From Bacillus sp. sid0103 (GTDB lineage: Bacteria > Bacillota > Bacilli > Bacillales_B > DSM-18226): DNA of 64,000 nucleotides. Every line of letters begins with the position of its first letter. Positions within the stretch are counted from its first letter, which is position 1. Positions 33,940 through 44,704 of this stretch are shown piece after piece. A program made the position numbers and the translations under genes. The stretch spans positions 186,001 through 250,000 of the forward strand of contig NZ_JAHUWN010000002.1 of assembly GCF_019219025.1 (NCBI RefSeq), read 5' to 3'. The notes beneath the pieces are model-generated. The model ran no database searches. It saw only the letters and a program-made list of their open reading frames with translations, and had not been told where the DNA came from.

Positions 33940-34845
33940 ATGACCAATTCAAATCATGCACCAGAAATCAACCTATCTCTCGTGAAACGGTTGATTTCCG
34001 GGCAATTTCCGCAATGGACAAACCTTTCCCTTGAACCGTTCAACTCCTCCGGGACGGAGAACGCTATCTATCGGCTTGGTGAGGATATGTTCGTGCGATT
34101 ACCCCGAGGCGATTGGGCCATCCAGCAGGTCGAGAAGGAGCAGCGGTGGCTGCCAATCCTTGCCCCGCACCTACCGCTTACCATCCCTGAACCGCTAGCG
34201 TTTGGAATGCCCGCCGAGGGTTATCCCTGGCGCTGGTCCGTGTATCGATGGATCGAGGGTGAGAACGCGATTATAGGGCACATTGACAATCCATACCAAG
34301 CGGCGACCGAACTGGCTCAATTCGTAACTGCCCTGCAGCAGATCGATCCCGACGGCGGTCCACCCCCAGGGCATCACAACTTTGGACGCGGCCTGCCACT
34401 GGCAATGAGAGACGATGGTGTCCGCGAAGCAATTTCAAATCTGCACAACACGATTGATACCGATGCGGCAACCCTAGCGTGGGAAGCAGCTCTCCAGACA
34501 CCCGTGTGGGACGGACCGCCCGTCTGGATCCACGGAGATCTCCTTCCTGGGAACCTGCTTGTCGAGCAAGGGAGACTCACTGCTGTCATCGACTTCGGTG
34601 GCCTTGGCGTGGGAGATCCCGCAACTGACTGGATGTTCGCGTGGAATTTGCTTTCTGTCGAAAGCCGGGAAATGTTGCGTGCAGCGAATTCAGTTGACGA
34701 CTCAACCTGGGCACGAGGGCGCGGCTGGGCATTGTCAGTAGGACTGATTGCTCTTCCTTACTACCAAAACAGCAACCCCGTGTTCGCCGGTGTAGCCCGC
34801 CGCCTAATCGATGAGGTCCTCGCCGATTACAAGAAAGGCCTATGA
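33940..34845 (+). CDS. Aminoglycoside phosphotransferase (APH)-fold protein, GC-rich
   Basis: A 301-residue APH/choline-kinase-fold protein from ATG 33940 with AGGAGG upstream; the open frame extends 16 codons further but without a site. The catalytic loop is WIHGDLLPGNLL near residue 195 and the metal-binding DFGG motif follows about 20 residues later. Family members phosphorylate aminoglycosides, macrolides, homoserine, fructosamine and others, so resistance cannot be assumed. The base composition is clearly higher in GC than the genes on both sides, which suggests transfer. It is not obviously linked to the mannoside genes. Confidence 0.78.
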   Translation: MTNSNHAPEINLSLVKRLISGQFPQWTNLSLEPFNSSGTENAIYRLGEDMFVRLPRGDWAIQQVEKEQRWLPILAPHLPLTIPEPLAFGMPAEGYPWRWSVYRWIEGENAIIGHIDNPYQAATELAQFVTALQQIDPDGGPPPGHHNFGRGLPLAMRDDGVREAISNLHNTIDTDAATLAWEAALQTPVWDGPPVWIHGDLLPGNLLVEQGRLTAVIDFGGLGVGDPATDWMFAWNLLSVESREMLRAANSVDDSTWARGRGWALSVGLIALPYYQNSNPVFAGVARRLIDEVLADYKKGL

Positions 34846-34950
34846 TTTGAAGTTACTTTACTGAAAAGTTGTTGCTTTTTATAAAAGGGAAAAATTAGGA
34901 TTTACAGTAATCAGACAATCCCCAAAGATTCCGTTACCAGGCACATCTAA

Positions 34951-35133
34951 AAGCATAAGGTTACTCTTACGCTAAAATCCAACAGCAGTGAAGCGTTATT
35001 AGTAGATAATCTAGCCCTTCAACCAGTTGTTGAATACGCCACATTCGCCAAGGGAAATGGTGAATCCTATAAACTGGAACGACATTTGGTAAAAGGGAAG
35101 AATAAATTAAAGTTCCAGCCAAAAAATAAATAA
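34951..35133 (+). pseudogene. 3' remnant of an unidentified gene
   Basis: A 60-codon open frame without a start codon runs from just after a TAA at 34948 to a TAA at 35131. It encodes KVTLTLKSNSSEALLVDNLA and ends in a lysine-rich tail, giving the look of a C-terminal beta-sandwich domain. No parent gene is visible upstream, where the APH gene now lies, so it may be the leftover of a gene displaced by the APH insertion. The family is not recognised. Confidence 0.4.
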
Positions 35134-35148
35134 CCTAATTTCCACTTA

Positions 35149-35191
35149 AAGCAAACACCCTTGTCTACTTCTTGGACAAGGGTGTTTGCTT
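35149..35191. terminator. Bidirectional terminator before corA
   Basis: AAGCAAACACCCTTGTC pairs perfectly with GACAAGGGTGTTTGCTT around a 9-base loop, with a T-rich tract on the plus strand. It closes the plus-strand genes; the converging corA-like gene ends at 35270. Confidence 0.85.
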
Positions 35192-35269
35192 ATTTTACTA
35201 GATTATTTACTTTGCATCGTAGAAATATATTTTTTAACAACCTCATAAACATTCTTCATTGGTTGTTGG

Positions 35270-36217
35270 TTATTTTTTAAATAACCAGCCTTTTTTGTAA
35301 AACCATAAAATCATTACAGTTACTATTATCGCCATAACCCCTAGCGTGAAAAAATAGCCGTATTTCCAATGTAACTCTGGCATATGATCAAAATTCATTC
35401 CGTACACTCCCACAATAAATGTAAGTGGCATAAAAATGGTTGTTATAACGGTTAGTGTCATCATAATGGAGTTCATTCGATTGGATTGAATGGACATGTA
35501 ATTCTCCCTCATATCCGAAGTAACGTCTTGATTATTAGCAATCATATCCGTTAACTTCAGCATGTGATCATATATATCGGAAAAATAATGGTGAATTTGT
35601 TTTGTGTCCTGAATCCGCTTAGAGTTTATCATCCGGTATAACAAATCTCTCATCGGAATGATCGTTTTCCGCAAACGAATCAGATCTCTGCGAATCTCAT
35701 AAACCTCTTCGATGATTTTTTTGCTGCTTGCTTCCTTCTCTTCATATTCATTTAGTTTATCCTCAATTTGATGCAAAATTGGAAAATAGCAATCTACTAA
35801 TTCATCAATAATGCTATGAAGAATATATAACGGTCCCACTTTTTCCATTTCTTTACTTGCAGATAATTTTTGCTTGACCATGTCTATCGCCTGATCCTTC
35901 TCCTTATGAAAAGACACGACGTAGTTTTCTCCTACAAAAACATCTATCTCCTCGCACCTTATTGTTTTACTTAATGAATGCAAAATAAAGAAAAGGACGC
36001 CATTATAATGATTCATATTGGGGCGCTGGATAAAATGCAGACAATCCTCAATCGCCAAGGGATGAAAGTGGAAAAATTCACTTAACAACTTTGTTTCCTC
36101 ATTAGTTGGTTCCTCAAAATCCACCCAATAAAATTTGAATCGATCGGACCTTAATTCCTCCATCTTTACATCTATTATCAACTGGTTATCTTGTGTAATA
36201 GCATAGGTAAAAATCAT
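35270..36217 (-). CDS. CorA-family magnesium/divalent cation transporter
   Basis: A 315-residue CorA-type channel. The long helical N-terminal cytoplasmic domain precedes two C-terminal membrane helices. The selectivity motif GMN is in VYGMNFDHMPEL near residue 276, and a lysine-rich tail follows (FYKKGWLFKK). It forms a pentameric Mg2+ channel or, in some members, carries Co2+ or Zn2+. It is a single gene, unrelated to the sugar operons. Confidence 0.92.
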   Translation of the reverse strand: MIFTYAITQDNQLIIDVKMEELRSDRFKFYWVDFEEPTNEETKLLSEFFHFHPLAIEDCLHFIQRPNMNHYNGVLFFILHSLSKTIRCEEIDVFVGENYVVSFHKEKDQAIDMVKQKLSASKEMEKVGPLYILHSIIDELVDCYFPILHQIEDKLNEYEEKEASSKKIIEEVYEIRRDLIRLRKTIIPMRDLLYRMINSKRIQDTKQIHHYFSDIYDHMLKLTDMIANNQDVTSDMRENYMSIQSNRMNSIMMTLTVITTIFMPLTFIVGVYGMNFDHMPELHWKYGYFFTLGVMAIIVTVMILWFYKKGWLFKK

Positions 36218-36264
36218 TCATAAACCTCACTTTATTCAAACTATGGGCATGACTGGCACGGGTA

Positions 36265-37002
36265 TTATTCTAACCAGTAACAGCCTCTCACAATTGCATT
36301 TATTTCCTCATATCCAGCTTTTTTATATACTTTTATTGCATTAGGATTATGAGCATATAAATAACTTACTGTTTTTAGTGTCTTATCATTAAAATCAGTA
36401 ATAAAGTTAATTAATTGGCTGCCATAACCCTTACCTCTTTTATCTTTTTTAGTAAATACATCATTTACCCTAGAAATATCATTCTTGTGGTACAAGGAAG
36501 CTATACAAACTAATTCTCCATCAACGTATCCACCAAACAAATAAAAATTTTCGTTATCTATCGACTTTAACAGAGATTTATACCCCCACTCACCTTGTTC
36601 TTTATCAGAGCAGAGTAATTCATTTATTGTTTCATCTATATGGATTAACCTTTTAACATGAAGGGTCTGAGGAATATCTATTATTTTTTTATTTTTTTGG
36701 ACAAAGAAACAAATTTTATCTAGTGATTTCTTAAATCCTTTACTTTCTAAATATTGACCAACTTTACTTATATTTCTTGAAAATGTATACACTCGTGGAG
36801 TTATAGCTATTGATTGATAAAAATTCACAATATCATTTATTGCGAATTCATAGTCAGAATCATCATTAATGAATGCATGATTGCTATCATATGATAAAGG
36901 ATTACTTTTATCATAAAAGATTCTACCAAAAGGTTTTTCTATAACTTTAGATTGAACCTCTGCAAAATTATTTTCAAATTTTATTATTTTGTCTATTAAC
37001 AT
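36265..37002 (-). CDS. GNAT-family N-acetyltransferase
   Basis: A 245-residue protein with a C-terminal GNAT domain. The acetyl-CoA loop is KKDKRGKGYGSQLINFI near residue 190, followed by YLYAHNPNAIKVYKKAGYEE. The N-terminal half, about 120 residues, is not recognised and could be a second degenerate GNAT-like domain. The coding is very AT-rich. The acceptor substrate is unknown. It is a stand-alone gene with a CCTCCG-type site (minus CGGAGG) before the ATG. Confidence 0.82.
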   Translation of the reverse strand: MLIDKIIKFENNFAEVQSKVIEKPFGRIFYDKSNPLSYDSNHAFINDDSDYEFAINDIVNFYQSIAITPRVYTFSRNISKVGQYLESKGFKKSLDKICFFVQKNKKIIDIPQTLHVKRLIHIDETINELLCSDKEQGEWGYKSLLKSIDNENFYLFGGYVDGELVCIASLYHKNDISRVNDVFTKKDKRGKGYGSQLINFITDFNDKTLKTVSYLYAHNPNAIKVYKKAGYEEINAIVRGCYWLE

Positions 37003-37168
37003 TTTTATATCCTCCGAGTAGTTAAATGCTTTATCTTCCTAACTAAACTTACCTATTTATATCTTTTAAGCAGGAATTTTGCAAACTTGGCCTTTCACTT
37101 TTCATCTACCCATAAGCTTAGGACATCGATAGTTCGGACACATAGATCCATGAACAATAAGAGCAAAA

Positions 37169-37195
37169 AAACCGTAAGAAACTATCTCACGGTTT
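37169..37195 (-). terminator. Terminator after iolB
   Basis: On the minus strand AAACCGT pairs with ACGGTTT around a 13-base loop, followed by a run of T residues to 37164. It lies about 60 bases downstream of the iolB stop. Confidence 0.75.
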
Positions 37196-37257
37196 TCAGA
37201 GGGGGCTGGCCCCATATCTATAGAAGATATATTTTTTTACGAAAGGTGGCTACAATC

Positions 37258-38046
37258 TCATTTTTCAGGCCAGATTTTCGCGTCTGGCTCGAGCAGCCAT
37301 TTATGCTCTTCCTCCATGATCCGGTCAGTCCAAGGATTGTTTTTGAGATGGCGAATCATCCAGCAAAAGTACATCGCATAACCTGGTGCAGTTGCTTGCG
37401 GATGGTCAAGATCACCTGGAATCGTAATATAGCTGTTATGTTCGACACGATAAGCTTCGGACCCAACCATTGCACATCCAAAGCCTTGAGGCTTATCAAA
37501 ACGGTAGTAATATACCTCAGGCTGATCATGGTGATGCGGCGGATAGCTGGACCAGCGGCCAGGGTAGGAAATAACCTCTCCAATTACCAAATTGGAATAA
37601 GGAGCATTATTATAATCAAAAATAGTACGGATCACACGCTCAGCCGTTCCGTCCCAAACTCCTTCTCCAGCAATCGTGCTCTCGCAATCCTCCGGAGTAT
37701 ATAACTTCGCTTCAAATCGTTTCTCATTATCCGTTTTTTGAACTAGTATCTCACTGCTCTTAAGTGCAGTGACCCTCACTTCTACCTCTTTTGGTATATG
37801 CAGACACCACGGATTTTCTTCAAATACACTGTCGCGCTTAATCTCACGGGATTCGCCGTTCCATTCTATGCGGACAGTTCCCTCAAGAAGAAGGATGGCA
37901 GTTTCTTTGCTACCGTCAAATAGCGACTCTACTTCACTCTCAGCCAACGTGTAAATACCGATATCCTGCATCATATCGGGATGTTTGCTTTCCATATCAG
38001 CTATCGTAGTATAGCCATGTTTGAATTCACCAAGTTTTTCATACAT
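37258..38046 (-). CDS. iolB: 5-deoxy-glucuronate isomerase
   Basis: A 262-residue double-cupin enzyme that converts 5-deoxy-glucuronate to 2-deoxy-5-keto-gluconate in myo-inositol catabolism. The C-terminal cupin has the metal-site segment YPPHHHDQPEVYYYR and the DLDHPQATAPGYAMYF segment. The length is close to B. subtilis IolB. It is the last gene of the visible iol operon. Its ATG lies inside a truncated aldolase frame, which seems to have supplied the upstream sequence after a deletion. Confidence 0.94.
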   Translation of the reverse strand: MYEKLGEFKHGYTTIADMESKHPDMMQDIGIYTLAESEVESLFDGSKETAILLLEGTVRIEWNGESREIKRDSVFEENPWCLHIPKEVEVRVTALKSSEILVQKTDNEKRFEAKLYTPEDCESTIAGEGVWDGTAERVIRTIFDYNNAPYSNLVIGEVISYPGRWSSYPPHHHDQPEVYYYRFDKPQGFGCAMVGSEAYRVEHNSYITIPGDLDHPQATAPGYAMYFCWMIRHLKNNPWTDRIMEEEHKWLLEPDAKIWPEK

Positions 38047-38155
38047 ATATATTGTCTCCCTTCACCATTTCAATACTCGCTACACTGAAGGCACCTACAC
38101 CGTATTGATTCTCCTCAGCGTGTGCCAAGATATCTTTCATCTTTACTAATGTCAT
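38039..38155 (-). pseudogene. Truncated class II aldolase (iolJ-like) N-terminus
   Basis: An ATG at 38155 behind GGAGAACG opens a 38-codon frame that begins MTLVKMKDILAHAEENQYGV and continues GAFSVASIEMVKG, the classic start of ketose-bisphosphate aldolases (GatY, FbaA, IolJ). After that the match is lost, and the frame stops at 38039, overlapping the iolB start. The rest of the barrel (about 250 codons) is missing, which points to an in-operon deletion. The stub may still be translated and couple to iolB. Confidence 0.72.
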
Positions 38156-38167
38156 GGTCGTTCTCCT

Positions 38168-39064
38168 TTACAGTCCACTCGTTTCACGAATATATTTTCG
38201 TGCTTTTAATGCATATTCAAATGGGTTAGCAACTGCAGGGTCCTGTTCAGCCTCTACAACAAACCAGCCTTTATAACCAGCAGTATCTAATACTTCAAAA
38301 ACTGGTTTAAAGTCAATGACTCCGTCTCCAGGCACCGTAAATACTCCATCTTTAACGGCTTGTAGAAAGCTCAATTTCCCTTCACGAATCGTATTAGCCA
38401 CATCTATTCGTACGTCTTTTAAATGAACATGATGAATACGACTCATATGTTTATTTAGTACGTGTAAATGATCTTCACCGGAAAAAACAAGATGGCCTGT
38501 ATCGTATAGAAGTGATACTTTATTAGGATCCGTTTCCGCCATCAAGCGGTCAATTTCATCTGTCGTTTGGATCCCTGTACCCATGTGATGGTGATAGACA
38601 ATTTTCATCCCTTTTTCAGCTCCGAGGTCGCCCAGAAGATGTAACCCTTTGACTAAAAGCTGCCATTCTCCTTCTGTAAAAACAGGCTTATGATCAAATA
38701 GCGCTGTCTCCATTTGACCTTGAATGCTATTGCCTTGTTCAGAAACGACAATGACTTTCGCACCCATTTCATGTAAAAAGTCTCGATGTTTGATAAATTC
38801 CCTTGTTGTTTCCTCATATGGTTTAGAGGTTAAAAAGCTGCTAAACCAAGCACTCGCGATTTCTAAGCCCCGAATTGACAATGCTTTTTGTAAAACCTCT
38901 GGAATTCGAGGGTATTTATTGCCGACCTCGCTGCCGGAAAATCCTGCAAGCGCCATTTCACTAATACATTGCTCGAATGTCACATCACCGCCAAGCTCTG
39001 GCATATCATCGTTTGTCCATCCGATTGGCGCAATCGCCAACTTAACTTGATCTCCCTCAAACAT
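38168..39064 (-). CDS. iolE: Inosose dehydratase
   Basis: A 298-residue TIM-barrel protein of the xylose-isomerase-like superfamily that dehydrates scyllo-inosose. It starts with [20 protein letters not shown], an IolE hallmark. Metal-site residues lie in [10 protein letters not shown] and [10 protein letters not shown], and the C-terminal FVVEAEQDP segment fits. It sits 15 bases after iolD and 12 bases before the aldolase stub. Confidence 0.94.
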   Translation of the reverse strand: MFEGDQVKLAIAPIGWTNDDMPELGGDVTFEQCISEMALAGFSGSEVGNKYPRIPEVLQKALSIRGLEIASAWFSSFLTSKPYEETTREFIKHRDFLHEMGAKVIVVSEQGNSIQGQMETALFDHKPVFTEGEWQLLVKGLHLLGDLGAEKGMKIVYHHHMGTGIQTTDEIDRLMAETDPNKVSLLYDTGHLVFSGEDHLHVLNKHMSRIHHVHLKDVRIDVANTIREGKLSFLQAVKDGVFTVPGDGVIDFKPVFEVLDTAGYKGWFVVEAEQDPAVANPFEYALKARKYIRETSGL

Positions 39065-39078
39065 CCTCGTTCCCCCTC

Positions 39079-40998
39079 TTAATATGCACGTGCTTTTTTT
39101 AGATTTGTTTGGTTTCTTTCATAGGCGGCTTGGATGCCTTCTTTTTTAGAAACTTCCGCTACACCTATATTCCACCAAGCGTTATAGCCATTTGTCATCG
39201 TTTTAGGAAGTACTTTGATGTCAATCAGCGTACTGACCGCTTGTTTTTTCGAATCATTCACAGCTGCTTCAAGTTCTTCCATTGTTCTAACAGAATACGT
39301 TTTTACTCCGTAGCCTTCTGCTACCTTGGCATAATCAATTGCCATGACCGGGCCGTCCAATTTTCCTGTTACTTGATTCCTTTTGCGGAATTCTGTACCA
39401 AAGCTGCCCATGCCATTTCCCATTTGCAAATTGTTAATACAGCCGAATCCAGAGTTATCAAACAGGATGACATTAATTTTTTTACCTTCTTGAAGGCTAG
39501 TAACCAGTTCAGTATGCAGCATTAGATAACTACCATCCCCAGTCATCGCATACACTTCCTTGTCTGGTTCCGCTAGCTTCGCACCTAAAGCGCCGGCAAT
39601 CTCATAACCCATGCAAGAATAGCCGTATTCCATATGATAGGTGTTACGTGTTTTCGATACCCACATCCGCTGCAGGTCGCCAGGCAAACTTCCTGCTGCC
39701 CCAACAATCACGGCATTGTCATCAAGCATCTCATTCAACTTGCCAATCACACGTGTCTGGGTTAGTTCGGAATGAAGAACTTCTTTATATTCAGACAGCT
39801 TTTCATCCAAATGACCTGTGATTTCCGGGATGAAGTTTTCTCCATATGTAATGCCATAAAGACGATTTAATTCTTCCCCCCAGACACGCTTCGCTTCGAC
39901 GATTTCATTTTCATATCCGGAAACGTAGTCTCCAAGTGCAGAGCCAATCATTTCGAGCCCAGCCTTTGCATCACCGACCACCTTCACCGCATCTAATTTC
40001 GCTGCGTGGAATTCTGAAATATTAATGGTTAGAATTTCAGCCTCACCAAACAATTGCTTAGAAGCTGTTGTAAAATCAGTAAAGCGAGTGCCTACCGCAA
40101 TAATTAAATCCGCTTCTTGTGCAATGGAATTCGCTGCCGAATTACCTGTAACACCAAGTCCACCCAGGTTTAGGGGATGAGTGCTTTCGACACCGCTTTT
40201 TCCAGCCTGTGTTTCTCCAAAGGGAATATGGAATTTTTCCGCAAATTGTAAGAAACTATCAGCGGCTTCAGAATAGCGCACGCCTCCGCCTAATATTAGT
40301 AAAGGCTTCTTCTTCGTTTGAATGATTTTCACTGCATCACGGACACTTTCAGTCGACGGCTGACGGCGCTCGATTCGATGAACTCGCTTATCAAAGAATC
40401 GTTCTGGATAATCCCATGCTTCTCCCTGTACATCTTGTGGCAGCGCAATCGTTACCGCACCAGTATCAGCTGGATTGGTTAAAACACGCATCGCGTTCAA
40501 GAGTGCAGACATTAGCTGCTCTGGACGATTGACACGATCCCAATACTTACTCACTGCACGGAAGGCATCATTCGTGGAAATAGATAGATTATGAGTCTGT
40601 TCAATTTGCTGCAATACTGGATCAGGTTGTCGAGAGGCGAACACATCACCAGGAAGCAAAAGAACAGGAATATTGTTCGCTGTTGCCGTTGCTGCAGACG
40701 TCACCATATTGGCTGCTCCCGGTCCGACTGAAGAGGTACAGGCCATAATCTGTTTCCGGTGTTTCTGCTTGGCAAAAGCCATCGCTGCATTCGCCATTCC
40801 CTGTTCATTCCGGCCTTGATAGACTTCTAACTCACCTGGATTTTCTTCCAATGCCTGACCAAGTCCTAGCACATTTCCATGGCCAAAAATCGTAAAGATT
40901 CCCTTTACGAATCTTTCTTGCTTACCATCAAATTCTACATATTGTGCGTTCAAAAATTTCACTAGAGCCTGTGCTGTTGTTAATCGAATCGTACCCAC
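39079..40998 (-). CDS. iolD: 3D-trihydroxycyclohexane-1,2-dione acylhydrolase (TPP-dependent)
   Basis: A 639-residue thiamine-diphosphate enzyme that opens the inositol-derived ring. The conserved catalytic glutamate lies in [13 protein letters not shown] near residue 60, the TPP/Mg motif is [14 protein letters not shown] near 480 with [12 protein letters not shown] following. The three-domain layout of acetolactate synthase-like proteins is complete. A GGGG-type site precedes the ATG. It follows iolA in the operon across a hairpin. Confidence 0.94.
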   Translation of the reverse strand: MGTIRLTTAQALVKFLNAQYVEFDGKQERFVKGIFTIFGHGNVLGLGQALEENPGELEVYQGRNEQGMANAAMAFAKQKHRKQIMACTSSVGPGAANMVTSAATATANNIPVLLLPGDVFASRQPDPVLQQIEQTHNLSISTNDAFRAVSKYWDRVNRPEQLMSALLNAMRVLTNPADTGAVTIALPQDVQGEAWDYPERFFDKRVHRIERRQPSTESVRDAVKIIQTKKKPLLILGGGVRYSEAADSFLQFAEKFHIPFGETQAGKSGVESTHPLNLGGLGVTGNSAANSIAQEADLIIAVGTRFTDFTTASKQLFGEAEILTINISEFHAAKLDAVKVVGDAKAGLEMIGSALGDYVSGYENEIVEAKRVWGEELNRLYGITYGENFIPEITGHLDEKLSEYKEVLHSELTQTRVIGKLNEMLDDNAVIVGAAGSLPGDLQRMWVSKTRNTYHMEYGYSCMGYEIAGALGAKLAEPDKEVYAMTGDGSYLMLHTELVTSLQEGKKINVILFDNSGFGCINNLQMGNGMGSFGTEFRKRNQVTGKLDGPVMAIDYAKVAEGYGVKTYSVRTMEELEAAVNDSKKQAVSTLIDIKVLPKTMTNGYNAWWNIGVAEVSKKEGIQAAYERNQTNLKKARAY

Positions 40999-41051
40999 TA
41001 TTTAATCCCCTCTCATTCAGTAAGATATGGCTTTTTTTCAAAAAAGAAAAA

Positions 41052-41079
41052 GGGATGCAGCACGGACTGTCTCCATCCC
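41052..41079 (-). terminator. Terminator-like hairpin between iolA and iolD
   Basis: On the minus strand GGGATG pairs with CATCCC, followed by TTTTTCTTTTTT. It lies 25 bases after the iolA stop within the collinear iol genes, so it probably attenuates iolD-E-B expression rather than ending the operon. Confidence 0.6.
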
Positions 41080-41103
41080 ACCACTTCCCTTTTATTTCTA
41101 GAA

Positions 41104-42567
41104 TTACTTTACATAACGAGCAGTCAGCATTTTCTTTCTTGTATAAAATTCAACACCATCTGTTCCATTCGCATGTAGATCACCATAGAAAGAATCCTTA
41201 TAGCCTGAGAACGGGAAGAACGCCATTGGAGCCGGAACACCCACATTAACACCAAGCATACCTGCATCGATGGTTTCACGGAATTGACGAACAGCTGATG
41301 CGCTGTCTGTATAGATGCAGGCGCCATTTGCGAATGGCGATGCATTTGCAAAATCAACTGCTTCTGTCAAATCTTGAACCCGGACAATGGAAAGTACTGG
41401 CGCAAAAACTTCATCCTGCCAGATTTTCATTTCTTGGGTCACATGATCGAAGATAGTTGGCCCAACAAAGTAGCCTTCTCCTTTTACTGCATCATCTTCA
41501 CGACCGTCACGGACGAGCGTTGCCCCTTGCTCAACTCCTGATTCAATATAACCAAGCGTACGTTCTTTGTGAGATTCACGAATAACCGGTCCAAGGAAGA
41601 CTCCTTCATCAAGTCCATTTCCGATTACAATCTCATCGGCAGCCTTCTTTAGTTTCGCAAGCAACTCATCAGCGATAGACTCCTCGACTGTCACAACAGC
41701 CGCAGCCATACAGCGCTCACCTGCTGAACCGAAAGCAGCACTAGTAATTTCTTTTGATGCTATATCAAGATTGGCATCTTTTAATACGATCGAGTGATTT
41801 TTTGCACCAGCAAGTGCCTGAACACGCTTTAGGTTAGCTGTACCCGTTTTGTATACATATTCTGCCACCGGCTGTGAACCGACGAACGAAATCGCTTTAA
41901 CAAGCTTATGTTCAAGAAGCCCATTAACGACATCATGTGCACCATTTACGATATTCAATACACCTTTTGGAAGCCCTGCTTCTTCAAACAATTCTGCAAG
42001 ACGGGCTGCAAGAATCGGTGTTCGCTCTGATGGCTTTAATACGAATGTATTTCCACAAGCAATCGCTAGCGGGAACATCCAGCAAGGAACCATCATTGGA
42101 AAGTTAAACGGCGTAATACCACCAACAACACCAATCGGATAACGGTACATGCCGGATTCGATATTGGTTGCAATATCAGGAAGCTGTTTACCCATCATTA
42201 ATGTCGGTGCACCTGCAGCAAATTCCACACATTCAATACCGCGAAGGACTTCACCATAGGCTTCTGAATAGCTTTTTCCATTTTCTTTTGTAACGAGCTT
42301 TGCTAGTTCATCCCAGTTGTCCACGAGAAGCTGCTGGTATTTGAAAAGAATACGTGCACGTTTTGGAACGGAAACTTGAGACCATGTTTTAAATGCTTCA
42401 TTTGCTGCCTGAACAGCATGATCAACTTCTTCTTTTGTAGAAAGTGGTACGATAGAAAGCTCTTCTCCCGTTGCGGGATTATAAACTACCTCTGTTTTTT
42501 CTGATGTTGACTCTACCCATTCGCCGCCAATATAGTTTTTTAAGGTTTTTACAGTAGTCACTGTCAT
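41104..42567 (-). CDS. iolA: Methylmalonate/malonate-semialdehyde dehydrogenase (acylating)
   Basis: A 487-residue aldehyde dehydrogenase that ends the inositol pathway by forming acetyl-CoA (or propionyl-CoA). ATG 42567 is chosen because AAAGGATG lies upstream and the protein then begins [17 protein letters not shown] like other IolA/MmsA. The longer frame with 45 extra codons runs into iolC. The catalytic cysteine is in [24 protein letters not shown] lacks the glutamate of hydrolytic aldehyde dehydrogenases, as expected for the CoA-acylating type. Confidence 0.93.
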   Translation of the reverse strand: MTVTTVKTLKNYIGGEWVESTSEKTEVVYNPATGEELSIVPLSTKEEVDHAVQAANEAFKTWSQVSVPKRARILFKYQQLLVDNWDELAKLVTKENGKSYSEAYGEVLRGIECVEFAAGAPTLMMGKQLPDIATNIESGMYRYPIGVVGGITPFNFPMMVPCWMFPLAIACGNTFVLKPSERTPILAARLAELFEEAGLPKGVLNIVNGAHDVVNGLLEHKLVKAISFVGSQPVAEYVYKTGTANLKRVQALAGAKNHSIVLKDANLDIASKEITSAAFGSAGERCMAAAVVTVEESIADELLAKLKKAADEIVIGNGLDEGVFLGPVIRESHKERTLGYIESGVEQGATLVRDGREDDAVKGEGYFVGPTIFDHVTQEMKIWQDEVFAPVLSIVRVQDLTEAVDFANASPFANGACIYTDSASAVRQFRETIDAGMLGVNVGVPAPMAFFPFSGYKDSFYGDLHANGTDGVEFYTRKKMLTARYVK

Positions 42568-42610
42568 CTGAGAATCATCCTTTCTATTTAAAAATCTATT
42601 AATCTCACTT

Positions 42611-43612
42611 TTAAGCAAGTTCATAAACTGCTGTTTCCATATGACCAAGAAGTTCTTCGTGTGTTGGCATCGCATCCGAGCAGCTATGACGGGAAATGAC
42701 AATCGATGCTGAGGCGCTTCCCATTTTCATCGCTTCTGATACGTCTTGCCCATTCATGAGTCCGAAAATGAATGCTGATGCGTAGGAGTCCCCTGCACCA
42801 AAGGTTTTTAATACATTCGTCCGGTAAATACCGCTTCTGTGGGATGCTCCATCTTTTGTGTAAGCAATCGACCCTGCGCCTCCGTGTTTAATCACAACGA
42901 GCTCGGCGCGGTATGAAAACCAGCGAGAAGCTGTATACGGATCATCTGATTCCACAATATTTAACAGTTTTTCCATCATGTCAAACTCTTCTCGAGTCCC
43001 AATAATGACATCACATTTCTCAGCTGCCAAGTTGTAATAAACAGCTGTTTCTGCTTCATCCGCCCAAGTGTACGGACGGTAGTCAAGGTCAAAGAAGACC
43101 GTTACGTCATGTTTAACTGCATATTCTAGTGCAACAAATACAGCCTCACGAGACGGACTTTTTGCAAGCGCAGTTCCAGAGATTAATAGTGCCTTTGACT
43201 GTTTAATATACTCTTCATCCACTTCAGATGGGTGCAGCTTCAAATCCGCTACATTGTCTCGGTACATCAAAATACTGCAATCTACTGGGCTTTTGATTTC
43301 TGTAAAAGCAAGGCCCGTTACGGCTCCTGTGCAGTCAATCTTCACACCTGTTGTATCAATCGAATTCTTTTCTAAGTAATTTGTAATGAAACGGCCCATT
43401 TGGTCGTCCGATACTTTTCCGATAAAACCAGTCTTCTGGCCAAGCCTAGCTGAACCAATCGCGATATTTGCAGGTGAACCGCCAACATACTTCGTAAACG
43501 TTCGCGTTTCCTCCATCGGACGGTTCGTCTCATTGGCATTCAAGTCAATGCAGAGCCGGCCCACTGCAATAAGATCGAGGGGGCGGTCTTGATTAAATCT
43601 GAGCGGGTTCAT
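42611..43612 (-). CDS. iolC: 5-dehydro-2-deoxygluconokinase
   Basis: A 333-residue PfkB kinase that phosphorylates 2-deoxy-5-keto-gluconate. It starts with [15 protein letters not shown], has the [10 protein letters not shown] substrate-loop motif near residue 45 and the [10 protein letters not shown] motif with the catalytic aspartate near residue 275. The AGGATGG site precedes the ATG. Its product would normally be split by the IolJ aldolase, which is only a stub in this operon, so another aldolase must act. Confidence 0.93.
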   Translation of the reverse strand: MNPLRFNQDRPLDLIAVGRLCIDLNANETNRPMEETRTFTKYVGGSPANIAIGSARLGQKTGFIGKVSDDQMGRFITNYLEKNSIDTTGVKIDCTGAVTGLAFTEIKSPVDCSILMYRDNVADLKLHPSEVDEEYIKQSKALLISGTALAKSPSREAVFVALEYAVKHDVTVFFDLDYRPYTWADEAETAVYYNLAAEKCDVIIGTREEFDMMEKLLNIVESDDPYTASRWFSYRAELVVIKHGGAGSIAYTKDGASHRSGIYRTNVLKTFGAGDSYASAFIFGLMNGQDVSEAMKMGSASASIVISRHSCSDAMPTHEELLGHMETAVYELA

Positions 43613-43645
43613 ATAACTTCCATCCTTCCGTTTAGTTTCCTAATA

Positions 43646-44668
43646 CTAGACAGTTGCCGATTGACCAACCTGTTGCAACTGAACTGGCGCTCCAATTGCA
43701 AGTGACTTTTTAGCCGCATGGGCAATCCGCTCTGCCTGGAGGCCATCAAAAATGCTGCAGCTTACTGGTTGATTTTCAAGAACGGCAGTAACAAACTCGG
43801 TTACCTCATCGGTATAGGCTTGTGTGTAGCGTTCTAGGAAAAAGTATAGTGGTTTCTCTTTTAAAACACTTTCTGCAGTGGAAAGCTCCACATTGTTAGC
43901 GCGATTGTTATCCGCTTGTGCGGCACCCTTATCACCAAACACTTCTAAGCGCTGGTCATATCCATAGGCAGCACGCCGACTGTTTTCAATAACGCCAAGA
44001 GCGCCGTTTGCAAACTTTAACGTAATAATAGCAGTATCAATATCACCGGCTTCACCTATAGCTGGATTTACAAGTACCGCCCCGGTTGCAGAAACCTCCA
44101 CAACCTCACTGCCCATAATATAACGGGCCATATCAAAATCATGTATCGTCATGTCCATGAATAATCCGCCTGACGACTTTATGTAATCAACACTTGGTGG
44201 CTCCGGGTCACGGGATGTAATGCGTAAAATATGGGGTTGGCCAACTTTATCATCTTGAACGAGCTCACGGATTTTACGGAAGTTGGGATCAAATCGGCGA
44301 TTAAATCCAACTTGAAGCTTTACACCAGCTTTTTCTACAGCTGCAAGTGCTTCTTCCGTTTCTTCCACAGTAAAGCTGACTGGTTTTTCACAAAAAATAT
44401 GTTTTCCTGCTGCTGCAGCTTCTTTAATAATGTTTGCATGTGTATTGGTAGGCGAACAAATAAATACAGCATTAATTTCCGGATCATTTAGGATGTCAAG
44501 GTAACTTGTTGTCAAAACTTCTATTTGCTTCTCTTTTGCCCATGATTCAAGATGTCCGATTGCAACATCTGAAACACTTTTTACTCTAAGGCGTGGAATG
44601 CCTCTCAAATTATCAACATGTATTTTCCCAATACGTCCAGCTCCGATTATTCCTACAGTCAATGTCAT
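43646..44668 (-). CDS. iolG: Inositol 2-dehydrogenase
   Basis: A 340-residue Gfo/Idh/MocA-family enzyme that oxidises myo-inositol to scyllo-inosose. The Rossmann motif GIIGAGRIGKIH lies at the N-terminus, the EKP motif in IFCEKPVSFT near residue 95, and GGLFMDMTIHDFDMAR near residue 170 carries the catalytic aspartate and histidine. It is the first gene of the iol operon, behind two operator-like inverted repeats. The reaction order of the operon (G, C, A, D, E, B) differs from B. subtilis. Confidence 0.93.
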   Translation of the reverse strand: MTLTVGIIGAGRIGKIHVDNLRGIPRLRVKSVSDVAIGHLESWAKEKQIEVLTTSYLDILNDPEINAVFICSPTNTHANIIKEAAAAGKHIFCEKPVSFTVEETEEALAAVEKAGVKLQVGFNRRFDPNFRKIRELVQDDKVGQPHILRITSRDPEPPSVDYIKSSGGLFMDMTIHDFDMARYIMGSEVVEVSATGAVLVNPAIGEAGDIDTAIITLKFANGALGVIENSRRAAYGYDQRLEVFGDKGAAQADNNRANNVELSTAESVLKEKPLYFFLERYTQAYTDEVTEFVTAVLENQPVSCSIFDGLQAERIAHAAKKSLAIGAPVQLQQVGQSATV

Positions 44669-44704
44669 TACTGAATCCTCCCTTTTTTTACGATCAAATA
44701 CAAA

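Noticed and set aside
37087..37704. 205-codon plus-strand ORF
   Set aside because: It lies mostly antisense to iolB, which has complete family motifs; the ORF has no ribosome binding site and no recognisable motif.
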